A stretch of 51,508 nt of DNA from Subtercola boreus (GTDB lineage: Bacteria; Actinomycetota; Actinomycetes; Actinomycetales; Microbacteriaceae). The DNA lies in NCBI RefSeq assembly GCF_003399625.1, contig NZ_NBXA01000025.1, positions 1 through 51,508 on the forward strand, written 5' to 3'. The notes beneath the pieces were generated by a model. The model was given only the letters and a program-made list of their open reading frames with translations, was not told the DNA's origin and searched no databases. The position numbers and the translations under genes are program-made. Shown here piece after piece: positions 42,891 through 50,863 of the stretch (the first letter of the stretch is position 1; the number at the start of each line of letters is the position of its first letter).

Positions 42891-43910
42891 ATGACAGAGC
42901 AGGGGCCGCCCTCGCCACACTCGTTCGTACCGCCCCGGCTCCCCCCTGCTCCGAGCAGTGGCGACGGATGGGTCGAAGACGGCACGGGCCGGAGGTTCTG
43001 GGGCCGGTTCGGCGCCGCGGGCCTGCTCGCGCATGACCCGGGCCGCGGCATCCTGCTGCAGCACCGTGCCAACTGGAGCCACTTCGGCGGAACGTGGGGC
43101 CTGCCGGGCGGCGCCCGCCACGAGGGCGAGACGGCCGTTCAGGGCGCGGTGCGCGAAGCCACCGAGGAGGCCGGCATCGACGCGGGTGCCCTCCGCATCC
43201 GGATGACGTCGACCCTCGACCTCGGATTCTGGAGCTACACCACCGTCGTCGTCGACGTCACGACCCCGTTCGAGGCTGCCGTCACCGACGCCGAGAGCAT
43301 CGAGGTGCGCTGGGTTCCCGTTGCCGAAGTCGCCTCCCTGCCGCTCCACCCCGGTTTCGAGGCGAGCTGGCCAGTGTTGCAGGCCGAGCTCGAGCGCCGC
43401 ACCGTTCTCATCGTGGACTCGGCCAATGTGGTGGGATCCCGCCCCGACGGCTGGTGGAAAGACCGGGTGGGCGCCACGGAGCGCCTGGCCGGCCGCCTGT
43501 CGCTGCTTGCGCGGCGGGGGCTCAGCGCCGCGGCGCTGGGGCTCGGCGGCGGCGCTGGTGTCGAAGACGACGGCCTCGCTGGCACCCACTGGTGGCCCGA
43601 CACGGTTCTCGTCACCGAGGGCCAGGCCCGCGCCGCACGACTCGACGATCGCGGGGCCCCGGGGCCCGGAGCCCCGCGATCTCCCGACGGCACGGTGGCG
43701 GCCGACATCGCGGCGAGCATCCGACTCCTGCCCGCTGAGCACGACGGCGACCAGGCAATCGTCGATGCCGTCTCAGCCGCGGCCGCCGTCAGAGCCGCTG
43801 CGCGCATCCTCGTCGTGACGGCCGATCGCGAACTCGGCGCGCGCGTGACCGCGCTCGGCGCGAGCGTGCTCGGCCCCGGCTGGCTGCTCGCCCTGCTCGA
43901 CGAAACCTGA
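42891..43910 (+). CDS. NUDIX hydrolase fused to a PIN/NYN-like domain
   Basis: A 339-aa two-domain protein. Residues 40-165 are a NUDIX fold with the box GARHEGETAVQGAVREATEEAGI (all Glu ligands present). Residues about 170-335 begin VLIVDSANVVGSRPDGWWKDR and end ILVVTADRELGARVTALGASV, the acidic pattern of a small PIN/NYN-like nuclease family seen as separate proteins in other actinomycetes. A Gly/Pro-rich linker sits at about 250-262. A weak CAAAAT box ends 6 nt before the ATG. Probably acts on a nucleotide or RNA cap-like end; untested. Confidence 0.8.
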   Translation: MTEQGPPSPHSFVPPRLPPAPSSGDGWVEDGTGRRFWGRFGAAGLLAHDPGRGILLQHRANWSHFGGTWGLPGGARHEGETAVQGAVREATEEAGIDAGALRIRMTSTLDLGFWSYTTVVVDVTTPFEAAVTDAESIEVRWVPVAEVASLPLHPGFEASWPVLQAELERRTVLIVDSANVVGSRPDGWWKDRVGATERLAGRLSLLARRGLSAAALGLGGGAGVEDDGLAGTHWWPDTVLVTEGQARAARLDDRGAPGPGAPRSPDGTVAADIAASIRLLPAEHDGDQAIVDAVSAAAAVRAAARILVVTADRELGARVTALGASVLGPGWLLALLDET

Positions 43911-43923
43911 GTCGTGCCGCGGG

Positions 43924-44895
43924 TCACGTGCCCGTCAGCGACACGAGCGTGTATTCACGCACCCGCCCGAAGCGTGTCGTACCGCACGTGCTCAGCAGCG
44001 GCTGCGAGAGCTTCTCTGCGACGGTCACCTCGATCCGGGCATCCGGGGCGTCCACCTCATCGGCGCCGGGCGCCACCATCGCGAGCGTCACGACCGTGAC
44101 GCCATCCACCGCACCCGGGCGCTCGGCGAGGGGCGCAAACGCCCCGAGCCGGTCGATCCCGGACTGCACCCGCGCAAAGTGCTGCGCGGCCTGCACCGGG
44201 TGCGTCAGAGAACTGCGGCCGCGGAAGAATCGCTCCTCGACCCGGCCCTCCCTCGCGAGCTCCACCACCCGCACCGCATACGCATCGTCGACCCGCCCGT
44301 AGTAGAGACCCTCGGGGAAGATCGCCATCGTGCCGGCGAACCGGTCCCCGCCGAGGTGCGAGCACTCCCAGGTCTCGTCGGGGAACGTCGCCGCGAGGGC
44401 CCCCACGACCGGCCTCCCGCGCACGGCGCAGCACCGGTCGTGTTTCGCGTGCGTGCACACCGCGTAGATCGGCTCCGCCGAGTGGATGCCCGACGACCCG
44501 TCGAGCGGAACATCGAGCAGCTCCTGCGGAGCATCCACCTCCCCCCACCGCACCTCCTCGAAGCCGGGCCGGGAATCGACGAACGCCCAGCGCCAGCGGG
44601 TCGGCGCTCCGGGATCCCGTCGCCCCGTTTGCCGGATCGCGAGCGGCCGAAGACCTGCCGCCTCGATGCGCGACACGAGCTGCTGGCCGAGGATGCGCCC
44701 GAGGGCAGAGGAGGTGAAGGCGTTCGCGCCCCACGCGCCCTCGATCTCGACGAGGAACCACTGCAGCCCACGGGAGCCTGTCGCCCAGAGCGGATCCTGC
44801 CGCTCACGCGACCGGTCGCTGCACGGTCGCCACTCGGGAAGTCCGGCCCCGAGTTCACGAGTCGACGAGAGCGGGACCTCCAGACCCGGCGTCAC
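43924..44895 (-). CDS. Sucrase/ferredoxin-like protein (Apd1-like thioredoxin-fold [2Fe-2S] type)
   Basis: A 323-aa protein with the family marks WFLVEIEGAWG, YAVCTHAKHDRCCAVRGRP, WECSHLGGDRFAGTMAIFPEGLYYGRVD. The Cys/His residues of these blocks are presumed cluster ligands. In yeast the relative Apd1 is a [2Fe-2S] protein; bacterial members have no proven role. GTG start with GAGGG upstream. It follows the cupin gene by 106 nt in the same direction. Confidence 0.88.
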   Translation of the reverse strand: MTPGLEVPLSSTRELGAGLPEWRPCSDRSRERQDPLWATGSRGLQWFLVEIEGAWGANAFTSSALGRILGQQLVSRIEAAGLRPLAIRQTGRRDPGAPTRWRWAFVDSRPGFEEVRWGEVDAPQELLDVPLDGSSGIHSAEPIYAVCTHAKHDRCCAVRGRPVVGALAATFPDETWECSHLGGDRFAGTMAIFPEGLYYGRVDDAYAVRVVELAREGRVEERFFRGRSSLTHPVQAAQHFARVQSGIDRLGAFAPLAERPGAVDGVTVVTLAMVAPGADEVDAPDARIEVTVAEKLSQPLLSTCGTTRFGRVREYTLVSLTGT

Positions 44896-45001
44896 AGCCC
44901 TCGTCCGTCACGGGTTCGACACCGCATCCGCCGCACTCGCCGCACTCGCCGAGGGTGCCGAACCTGCAGCTCCTCCCGAACGTCCCGCACTCCGCGACGG
45001 C

Positions 45002-46240
45002 TCACGCCGGCACCGCGACTCCCTCACGGAGCAGCCGGCGCACAACCACGACCGCCGATCCGGCATCGAGCCCGGGGAGATCCGAGACGACAACCGGTTC
45101 CCCCGTGAGCAGGCGCTCCAGCGCCGGCTTCGCCTCAATGGGGAGCGAGAGCGTCTTCGGCCCGGCGACGATCCGCACGTTCTCACCGGCGACCTCGATG
45201 CGGGCTCGCAGCGAGCGCCTCAGGCGCACAACGGTGTCGGGGCCGAGAGTCGCCAGCGCCTCGACCGTTCTGAGCGGCGACACCGACTCGGGCCGGGTGT
45301 CCGCAGCGAGACGCCTCGAGAGCGCCGCCGCCACGGCGTCGACCTGTCGTTCTGCCGCCGCGCGATCATCCGGAACCGCCAGCGCAGCCTGAAGCGATCC
45401 CAGTACCTGTTCGACGATCGGGCCGAGCTCGGCGGCATCACCGAAGTCGAGCCCGAGGGGCAGCGACGCGCGGAGCGCTTCCGTCTCGCCGATGACCGAG
45501 AGCAGCGCGGTTGCGACGTCGGCGCGCGTGTACGCCGCCACGCCGATCGTCAGGTGCACCGTCGTTCCGCCGAGGGCCTCGGCCGAATGGATCCAGCCAC
45601 GCGGGAGGTAGAGCGCGTCACCGGGCCGGAGCACATGGTCGATGTACGCGGCTCCGGAGGCCCGCAATGCGATGGCCTCGCGGTGATCGCTCCACGGCTG
45701 GTCACGAAGGGGCGCGACATGCACCGGCTCGTGGATGCGCCAGTGTTTCTCCCCGCTGATCTGCAGCACGAACACGTCATGTACGTCGTAGTGGGGATCG
45801 AATCCCCGGTTCGAGGCCGGGGTGATGTAGGCGTTGACCTGCGCCGGATGCCCGAGGTCGTCGGTGAGCGCGCGCGTGAAGTCGACCAGGGCCGGCCACG
45901 TGCGGTGCAGCCCCTGCAACACGATCGTCGCGCCGGCGGCGAACTCAGCCAACACCTTCTCGCTCGACACCTGGTCACCGACCTCGGCGCCGAAACCACC
46001 GGGGGCCGTGAAGGACTTCGGCGCAAGCACCGAGCCTTCGGTCGCCATGCGCATGAAGGGCGTGCGGAGTCCGCGCTCCGACACGAGCTCGTCGACCGCG
46101 GCGGCGGTGAACAGGTCGTCGAAACGATGCTTTTCTCCCGAACCGGCCTCGTTCAGGAGGGGCTTTCTCGCCCAGTACTCCCCGGCGAACTGCGGAGCCT
46201 CATCGCCGACCATCCGGGCCAGGGCGGGGCGTTCATCCAT
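45002..46240 (-). CDS. JmjC/cupin-4 family oxygenase (RoxA-like)
   Basis: A 412-aa Fe(II)/2-oxoglutarate oxygenase-like protein. The iron site is HYDVHD (His-x-Asp) with the distal His in TTVHLTIG; QISGEKHW and PGDALYLPRGWIHS are typical of the bacterial ribosomal-oxygenase group, which hydroxylates ribosomal protein residues. A helical dimerisation part and a C-terminal winged domain (from about 280) follow. AGGAGA lies before ATG 46240. It may be cotranscribed with the downstream [2Fe-2S] protein gene. Confidence 0.87.
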   Translation of the reverse strand: MDERPALARMVGDEAPQFAGEYWARKPLLNEAGSGEKHRFDDLFTAAAVDELVSERGLRTPFMRMATEGSVLAPKSFTAPGGFGAEVGDQVSSEKVLAEFAAGATIVLQGLHRTWPALVDFTRALTDDLGHPAQVNAYITPASNRGFDPHYDVHDVFVLQISGEKHWRIHEPVHVAPLRDQPWSDHREAIALRASGAAYIDHVLRPGDALYLPRGWIHSAEALGGTTVHLTIGVAAYTRADVATALLSVIGETEALRASLPLGLDFGDAAELGPIVEQVLGSLQAALAVPDDRAAAERQVDAVAAALSRRLAADTRPESVSPLRTVEALATLGPDTVVRLRRSLRARIEVAGENVRIVAGPKTLSLPIEAKPALERLLTGEPVVVSDLPGLDAGSAVVVVRRLLREGVAVPA

Positions 46241-46354
46241 CGGTCTCTCCTGTGTGACACGGGGCTGGCTGCACCTGCCCGCCCGGGAACGGATCGCTCG
46301 TTCAGACGTGAGAGAGCGCGGACCAGTTCCCCGGCCCGCGCTCGAAGTCAGGCA

Positions 46355-46612
46355 CTATGCCGAGCCGTCGGCTCCGCCGTCGTGGCCACCGGGGTTGGCT
46401 CCGCCATCGGCGGTACCCTCCCCTTCATCGGCTGAGCCATCGGCTCCGCCGTCGTGGCCACCGGGGTTCGCGCCCCCGTCAGCTGGACCTTCTCCTGCGT
46501 CGGCAGAACCATCGGCTCCGCCATCGTGCCCGTTCGGGTTTGCGCCGCCATCCGCGGGACCCTCTCCGCCCGCTCCCTGTTCGGTGGTGATGTCGTCGTC
46601 GTCGATAGCCAT
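46355..46612 (-). CDS. Asp/Gly-rich tandem-repeat protein (BatC-like)
   Basis: An 85-aa acidic protein starting MAIDDDDITTEQG. From residue 16 it has three near-identical 24-aa units of the form GEGPADGGANPGGHDGGADG plus SADE. No signal peptide or membrane part. Similar short acidic proteins in Microbacteriaceae are annotated BatC; their role is unknown. The gene has GAGAGGA upstream. The repeat may bind Ca2+ or just be disordered; this is speculation. Confidence 0.7.
   Translation of the reverse strand: MAIDDDDITTEQGAGGEGPADGGANPNGHDGGADGSADAGEGPADGGANPGGHDGGADGSADEGEGTADGGANPGGHDGGADGSA
46358..46567. repeat. 72-bp tandem repeat, three copies
   Basis: Units 46567-46496, 46495-46424 and 46423-46358 (last one 6 bp short) code the 24-aa repeats. 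Near identity at DNA level indicates recent duplication. Confidence 0.88.
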
Positions 46613-46698
46613 AGGTCATCCTCTCGGTACCGCCCGGCGGTCTTTGCCGGAAGCGGCTTCAGCCTACGCCGATCATCCGACACCGAGAAGTGCTTGCC

Positions 46699-46704
46699 TA
46701 GACT
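46699..46704 (+). promoter_or_regulatory. Predicted -10 box (leaderless start) of the DUF1304 gene
   Basis: TAGACT (TANNNT) ends 6 nt before ATG 46711. Confidence 0.45.
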
Positions 46705-46710
46705 GGCGAG

Positions 46711-47094
46711 ATGAGTATCCTTGCGTCTGTCTTCGTCGGCATCACGGCGCTCCTTCACGTCTACATCTTCGTGATGGAAAGCATCCAGTGGCGCCAGCCG
46801 CGCGTCTGGAAACGTTTCGGTCTCGCATCCCAAACAGACGCCGACACAACCGCGCCGCTCGCGTACAACCAGGGCTTCTACAACCTTTTCCTCGCGATCG
46901 GTGCCGCGCTCGGAGTGGTGCTGCTCTACACGCCCGCGCACGAGGCGGGATTCACGCTTGCCGTCTTCACGATGGCCTCGATCCTGCTCGCGGCCGTGGT
47001 TCTGCTCTCGACGGGCCGGGACCGGCTCCGCTCCGCTCTGCTTCAGGGCACGCCAGCGCTACTCGGCCTGGTCTTCCTTCTCCTGGCCGGCTGA
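46711..47094 (+). CDS. DUF1304 family membrane protein
   Basis: A 127-aa integral membrane protein with four hydrophobic helices. The first carries LLHVYIFVMESIQW and the second follows the conserved YNQGFYNLFLAIGA block, both marks of DUF1304. The role of the family is unknown. A single gene between divergent or convergent neighbours, so probably transcribed alone. Confidence 0.92.
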   Translation: MSILASVFVGITALLHVYIFVMESIQWRQPRVWKRFGLASQTDADTTAPLAYNQGFYNLFLAIGAALGVVLLYTPAHEAGFTLAVFTMASILLAAVVLLSTGRDRLRSALLQGTPALLGLVFLLLAG

Positions 47095-47183
47095 GCCCGG
47101 CCCGCCGGTCGAGAGCCCACGGGTCGCCCGTTCAGCCTTGCGAAGAGCCCGGTGAATCACTATCGTCCGGGCATGCGCTCTCT

Positions 47184-47396
47184 CTACAGAGTGGTGCTGA
47201 CCGCGATCCAGGTCAGCGTGCCGGTGCCGCCGACCAGCGCCAGCGCGGCGATGACTCGCACAGCGGTGTTGCGGGTGAACTTCTGCCACGGTGTGGTGAG
47301 TTCGGGGCGGGAGAAGTCGGGGCGGCTCTGGCGCCCCGAGGAGCGGGATCTGCGGGTCGTTCTACGAGTCGTCGATGGCACCCAGCCATTATTCAT
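47184..47396 (-). CDS. Small single-TM hypothetical protein, 70 aa
   Basis: Residues 1-45 are hydrophilic and basic (TRRTTRRSRSSGRQSRP); residues 46-66 (AVRVIAALALVGGTGTLTWIA) form one TM helix close to the C terminus. The composition and the clean stop suggest a real tail-anchored small protein. Starts 32 nt from the divergent kinase gene. No function recognised. Confidence 0.55.
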   Translation of the reverse strand: MNNGWVPSTTRRTTRRSRSSGRQSRPDFSRPELTTPWQKFTRNTAVRVIAALALVGGTGTLTWIAVSTTL

Positions 47397-47415
47397 GAAG
47401 ATCGGCTAGTCGGGT

Positions 47416-47421
47416 AATCTT
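47416..47421 (+). promoter_or_regulatory. Predicted -10 box of the P-loop kinase gene
   Basis: TAATCT (TANNNT) about 7 nt before the start; again no ribosome site. Confidence 0.4.
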
Positions 47422-47428
47422 TGCTCAT

Positions 47429-47989
47429 ATGACTGTAAAGGTGGCGGAAGAGAGGGCGGATGCACTGCTTTCGCGTCCGGGACTCTTCACGGCCTCTGCG
47501 TCCACCGTGTTCCGGGTCCCCGTCGTGTTGATCGACGGCCGCTCCGGATCGGGTAAGTCGGAGCTGGCGACGGCCCTCGCCGCCCGATGGCCCGGCCCCG
47601 TCACCCTCGTGCGTCTCGACGATATCTATCCCGGATGGGACGGGCTCGACGCCGCCACCACTCACGTTCACGATCACATCCTCGCCGCAGCCGAGCCTCG
47701 CTGGCAGCGCCATGACTGGATCTCGGGACTCAGCACGGAATGGACGCCGGTGGATCCCACCGTGCCGCTCATCGTCGAGGGAGCAGGCAGTCTGAGCCGA
47801 GCGAACGCCTCACTCGCCACGCTTCGCATCTGGGTCGAGCTCGACGACGCGACCCGCAAGGAGCGTGCCCTCGCCCGCGACGGCGACACCTACGCACCGC
47901 ACTGGGAGCGCTGGGCAACCCAGGAGCGCGCCTTCCTCGCCCGCGAGAACCCGCGCTCCCTCGCCGACGTCGTCTTCACCGAGCCCTGA
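47429..47989 (+). CDS. P-loop NTPase, uridine-kinase-like
   Basis: A 186-aa protein with Walker A DGRSGSGKS (about 32-40), the phosphate-acceptor-binding segment RLDDIYPGWDGL and IVEGAGSLS. These fit the uridine kinase/AAA_18-like group of small-molecule kinases. Substrate unknown. The start could be off by one position in my reading of the sequence lines. The last 14 nt overlap the end of hipA on the other strand. Confidence 0.8.
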   Translation: MTVKVAEERADALLSRPGLFTASASTVFRVPVVLIDGRSGSGKSELATALAARWPGPVTLVRLDDIYPGWDGLDAATTHVHDHILAAAEPRWQRHDWISGLSTEWTPVDPTVPLIVEGAGSLSRANASLATLRIWVELDDATRKERALARDGDTYAPHWERWATQERAFLARENPRSLADVVFTEP

Positions 47990-49271
47990 GGCCTCCCGCT
48001 GCGGGCACCAGCGGCAGCCGGCGCAGCCCCCGCATCAGGTCATCGACAGCGAGCATGACTTCGGGTCCGACTGCCGCGAGGTGCGCGATCGCGTACTCGA
48101 AACCCTCAACTACACCCTCGCGGGTTGCCTCCACAATGTCCCGGGCATCCTCCGGCGATACCCCGAACTGTCTACCTGCCGCCGCCAGATTCTGCCCGCC
48201 TATCCGATCGAATCGATACTCCCCGCCGACACTCATCGCACTGTTCAGGGGCGACACACCATTCCAGTAGGGCGCGTACGTCGCTAGGTCATACAGCGGC
48301 GCGAGGCGAACGAATGCTCCCTCGAGCATCAGCGAGTAGTTCTTGGCATGAGCATCCGTACAGCCGGCCACGACGTTGAAGACGAATGCGCGGTAGAAAG
48401 CCTGACCCGCAGCTCGCCGATCCGCTTCGAAGGGCAACGAGCGAAGCAGCTTGGCGATCTCGGAGAGACCGGGTCCCCCGTCACGGTGCTGGTACTTCTT
48501 CGCCGGCGTGACTGCCAACGCCTGGCAGAGATCCTCCTGGTGAAGGCGCCGCCAGACACCATCCCGATACGCGCGGTCGTAACGGCGCGTCACGAAAACG
48601 TCCCACCCAGCAATGGTTTCGAGCTCAGTCTCCGCGACATCCAGTCCCAGGTACGCTGCAGCGTGCATGGTCAGCTGTTCGACGACGTCGAGTCTTCGGA
48701 TCTGCCCGACCGCAGGTTTCAGGATGTGCGTGGTCGGCGTCGAATCCTCGGGAACACCCCAACTGCCGTCGCCGAAGCGATGCAAGGCGATCTTGGGCTG
48801 GGCTCCCGCGAGGCTGAATCGGCCGGCCGGATCGTCGTACGGTACGCCGTCGGTGTATTCAGACACCACATGGGAGAGCATCAGGCCGATCTCTGCACGG
48901 TCAACAGGTCGCACCCGGCTACCCCCTTGATCGGCGTCACTTGCATCGATTCCCGCACCGACGATCTCGACCGCGCCCGCAACGTCAGAGCCGACATGCT
49001 CGAGCAGGGCAAACGGGCTTCGGGCTGAGACACCGAACCGTCTGGCCATCGCCCCAAGCGCCTCGTCGTTGTCCGGCAGGAGTCCTTGAAGGAAGGGAAG
49101 TACGGTGCGCTTTTTGTGAACTCCCGCCGCAAGGGGCATCGACAACGAGAGCGGCGTCGGGTGGGGCCTAACCCGGTAGCCGGCGTCATAGTGGAAGAGG
49201 AGGTTGCCTCCCCCTGCCTGTTCGATCGAACCGCACAGCGCTCCATCGAGGTAGAGGTCCAGCACCGTCAC
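47976..49271 (-). CDS. hipA: HipA-family serine/threonine kinase toxin
   Basis: A 431-aa kinase toxin. N-terminal couple domain (1-100), GxQPK-type loop RFSLAGAQPK (151-160) with Ser153 at the autophosphorylation position, catalytic TDAHAKN and metal-binding LYDLAT. In E. coli HipA phosphorylates glutamyl-tRNA synthetase and induces persistence. All active-site elements are present. GTG start overlaps the hipB stop (GTGA). Convergent overlap with the kinase gene. Confidence 0.93.
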   Translation of the reverse strand: MTVLDLYLDGALCGSIEQAGGGNLLFHYDAGYRVRPHPTPLSLSMPLAAGVHKKRTVLPFLQGLLPDNDEALGAMARRFGVSARSPFALLEHVGSDVAGAVEIVGAGIDASDADQGGSRVRPVDRAEIGLMLSHVVSEYTDGVPYDDPAGRFSLAGAQPKIALHRFGDGSWGVPEDSTPTTHILKPAVGQIRRLDVVEQLTMHAAAYLGLDVAETELETIAGWDVFVTRRYDRAYRDGVWRRLHQEDLCQALAVTPAKKYQHRDGGPGLSEIAKLLRSLPFEADRRAAGQAFYRAFVFNVVAGCTDAHAKNYSLMLEGAFVRLAPLYDLATYAPYWNGVSPLNSAMSVGGEYRFDRIGGQNLAAAGRQFGVSPEDARDIVEATREGVVEGFEYAIAHLAAVGPEVMLAVDDLMRGLRRLPLVPAAGGLRAR

Positions 49272-49492
49272 CAGCGCACCTCGCCGGATGACTCGACCCG
49301 GAGCGACATCTCAAATCCGAGCGCCTGGAACACATCCATCAACTTGCCCGCCTCGACAGTGGGCTTGCCGCCTTCAAGGTCCGCGATGAACGACCGGGAC
49401 ACTCCGGCCCGACCGGCAAGCTGCTGTTGCGTCAGGCGCTGCTGTTCGCGCAGCTCGCGCACCACGGCTGCGGCCTCCCGAACGGTTCTCAT
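49268..49492 (-). CDS. hipB: HipB-family XRE antitoxin
   Basis: A 74-aa HTH protein: LREQQRLTQQQLAGRAGVSRSFIADLEGGKPTVEAGKLMDVF is a full XRE helix-turn-helix, followed by a short tail ending GEVRW that may enter the HipA cleft. Preceded by CAGGAG. Expected to bind the three sites upstream and neutralise HipA. Confidence 0.93.
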   Translation of the reverse strand: MRTVREAAAVVRELREQQRLTQQQLAGRAGVSRSFIADLEGGKPTVEAGKLMDVFQALGFEMSLRVESSGEVRW

Positions 49493-49504
49493 CCGAACTC
49501 CTGT

Positions 49505-49565
49505 CGCCGTACGGCGTCAATTCGATTTATCGCCGTACGCACACATTATCAGATGTCGCCGTACG
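49505..49565. promoter_or_regulatory. HipB operator array: three sites 26 bp apart
   Basis: CGCCGTACG occurs at 49505, 49531 and 49557, exactly 26 bp centre to centre. The copy nearest hipB is a perfect 12-bp palindrome, CGCCGTACGGCG (49505-49516). Sites 2 and 3 continue with CACAC. A minus-strand -10 GATAAT (49545-49550) lies between sites 2 and 3. Confidence 0.8.
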
Positions 49566-49599
49566 CACACCCGATGACCCCACAGACGTTCGCCACCCG

Positions 49600-50805
49600 T
49601 CAGGGTCGGCCTCGTCGCTTCGCCCGCGCCGCGAACGCGTCAAGGGCGAAGAGCACCTCGCGCGACTCGTACGCGCGCATCCGCGAGGCGGATCCGATCT
49701 GGTGCAGGACGCCATCACCGACCAGCCGGTCGATACCGTTCTGTGCATTCCGCTCGCTGACCCCGAGGGCAGTTCCGACCGCATGTGCGTCGACGACGGG
49801 CTGTTGCTGCAGAAAATCGAGCAGCCGGCGGCCCGCACTCCCCGCTCGAGGGGTGGCATCCCGCTCCCAGCGCGCACGAATCGCGGTGAGATCGGCGACG
49901 AGTCTCCGCCCGTTCACCACAGCCTCCAGCGAGGCATCGGTGACAGCACGCATGATCGGCACGACCTGTCCTGCGCGATAGTCGGTGAGCGCTGCGAAAT
50001 ACGCGGATGTGTCGCGCAGTAGTCCCGCTGAGACGGGCACGGTGACCTGCCGCGTCACGCCCAGCCTGTTCAACATGGCCTGGATCAGCGCTCGCCCTGT
50101 TCTCCCGTTGCCATCCGGGAAGGGATGAATGGTCTCGAACTGTGCGTGCGTGATCGCGATCTGGGCCATCGCAGGCAGGTCTGTTCTCCGAGCGAACGCA
50201 ACCAGGTCGTCCATGAGTTCAGCCAGGCGTTCGTGCCGGGGCGGAACGAACGACGCGGAATGCGGACTGTTCGCGTACCCCCCGCCGATCCAGACGGCCT
50301 GATCGCGCCACGCGCCCGTGTGTTCAGGCTGGTCGTTTCGCAGAAGCGCCGACTGCATGCTGATGATGGTCGCGACATCGAGCTCTTCGGCCATCTCGAT
50401 CGCTGCCTCCATGGCGCGCACGTTGCCGACGATGAGGCGCGAGTTGCCCCCGGTCTTCCGGCCGAGCTCGGCCAGGGCGATGTTCTTCGCAGACGCTGTC
50501 AGATTCTCGATCTCCGAACTCGCAGCGCTCTCGCTCCTGAGGAGAATAACGGAGAACGGAGCCGCAATCGCCCCGACCTCACTGTCGAACCGGGCCAGTT
50601 CGAGCACAGCGTCTTCGGCGGCAGTCACCGTTTCGGAGTCGAGCGGCGGAATGGGCAGGCCCGCGATCAGAGGGGGGATCGCCGCGTCGTACGGCCCTCG
50701 GGCTTTCAGCGCGGCACGCCGGGACACACCCGGTTCAACCGAAGCGTGCCACTCGACGGATTCGAAGCCGACCGCAGGCCACCCGGGTCCATCTACCGTC
50801 ATCAT
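49600..50805 (-). CDS. Class II Fic AMP-transferase-like protein with C-terminal winged helix
   Basis: A 401-aa Fic protein. Active site HPFPDGNGRTGR (227-238) complete. An N-terminal inhibitory helix SSEIEN (96-101) fits (S/T)xxxE(G/N), so class II, self-inhibited. The last about 80 residues (RRLLDFLQQQPVVDAHAVGTALGVSERNAQNGIDRLVGDGVLHQ) form a winged helix. Family members transfer AMP to target Tyr, Ser or Thr residues. First ATG 50805 is chosen because a TAAGAT box ends exactly 6 nt before it. Downstream comes hipBA with its own promoter. Confidence 0.92.
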   Translation of the reverse strand: MMTVDGPGWPAVGFESVEWHASVEPGVSRRAALKARGPYDAAIPPLIAGLPIPPLDSETVTAAEDAVLELARFDSEVGAIAAPFSVILLRSESAASSEIENLTASAKNIALAELGRKTGGNSRLIVGNVRAMEAAIEMAEELDVATIISMQSALLRNDQPEHTGAWRDQAVWIGGGYANSPHSASFVPPRHERLAELMDDLVAFARRTDLPAMAQIAITHAQFETIHPFPDGNGRTGRALIQAMLNRLGVTRQVTVPVSAGLLRDTSAYFAALTDYRAGQVVPIMRAVTDASLEAVVNGRRLVADLTAIRARWERDATPRAGSAGRRLLDFLQQQPVVDAHAVGTALGVSERNAQNGIDRLVGDGVLHQIGSASRMRAYESREVLFALDAFAARAKRRGRP

Positions 50806-50811
50806 TCTCGT

Positions 50812-50817
50812 ATCTTA
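50812..50817 (-). promoter_or_regulatory. Predicted -10 box (leaderless start) of fic
   Basis: On the minus strand TAAGAT ends 6 nt before ATG 50805; it lies in the operator described next. Confidence 0.55.
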
Positions 50818-50848
50818 CCGATGGTTACAACCACAACCATCGGTAAGA
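50813..50848. promoter_or_regulatory. Inverted-repeat operator of the fic promoter
   Basis: TCTTACCGATGGTT and AACCATCGGTAAGA are perfect 14-bp complementary arms around an 8-bp spacer (ACAACCAC). The left arm covers the fic -10; the right arm gives TAAGAC toward the rightward HTH gene. A regulator could control both directions. Confidence 0.8.
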
Positions 50849-50863
50849 CAGATCCACGTTGTC

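Noticed and set aside
49505-49565. CRISPR-like array
   Set aside because: Only three 9-bp repeats with 17-bp gaps, positioned over the hipB promoter; an operator array fits, and no cas genes are present.
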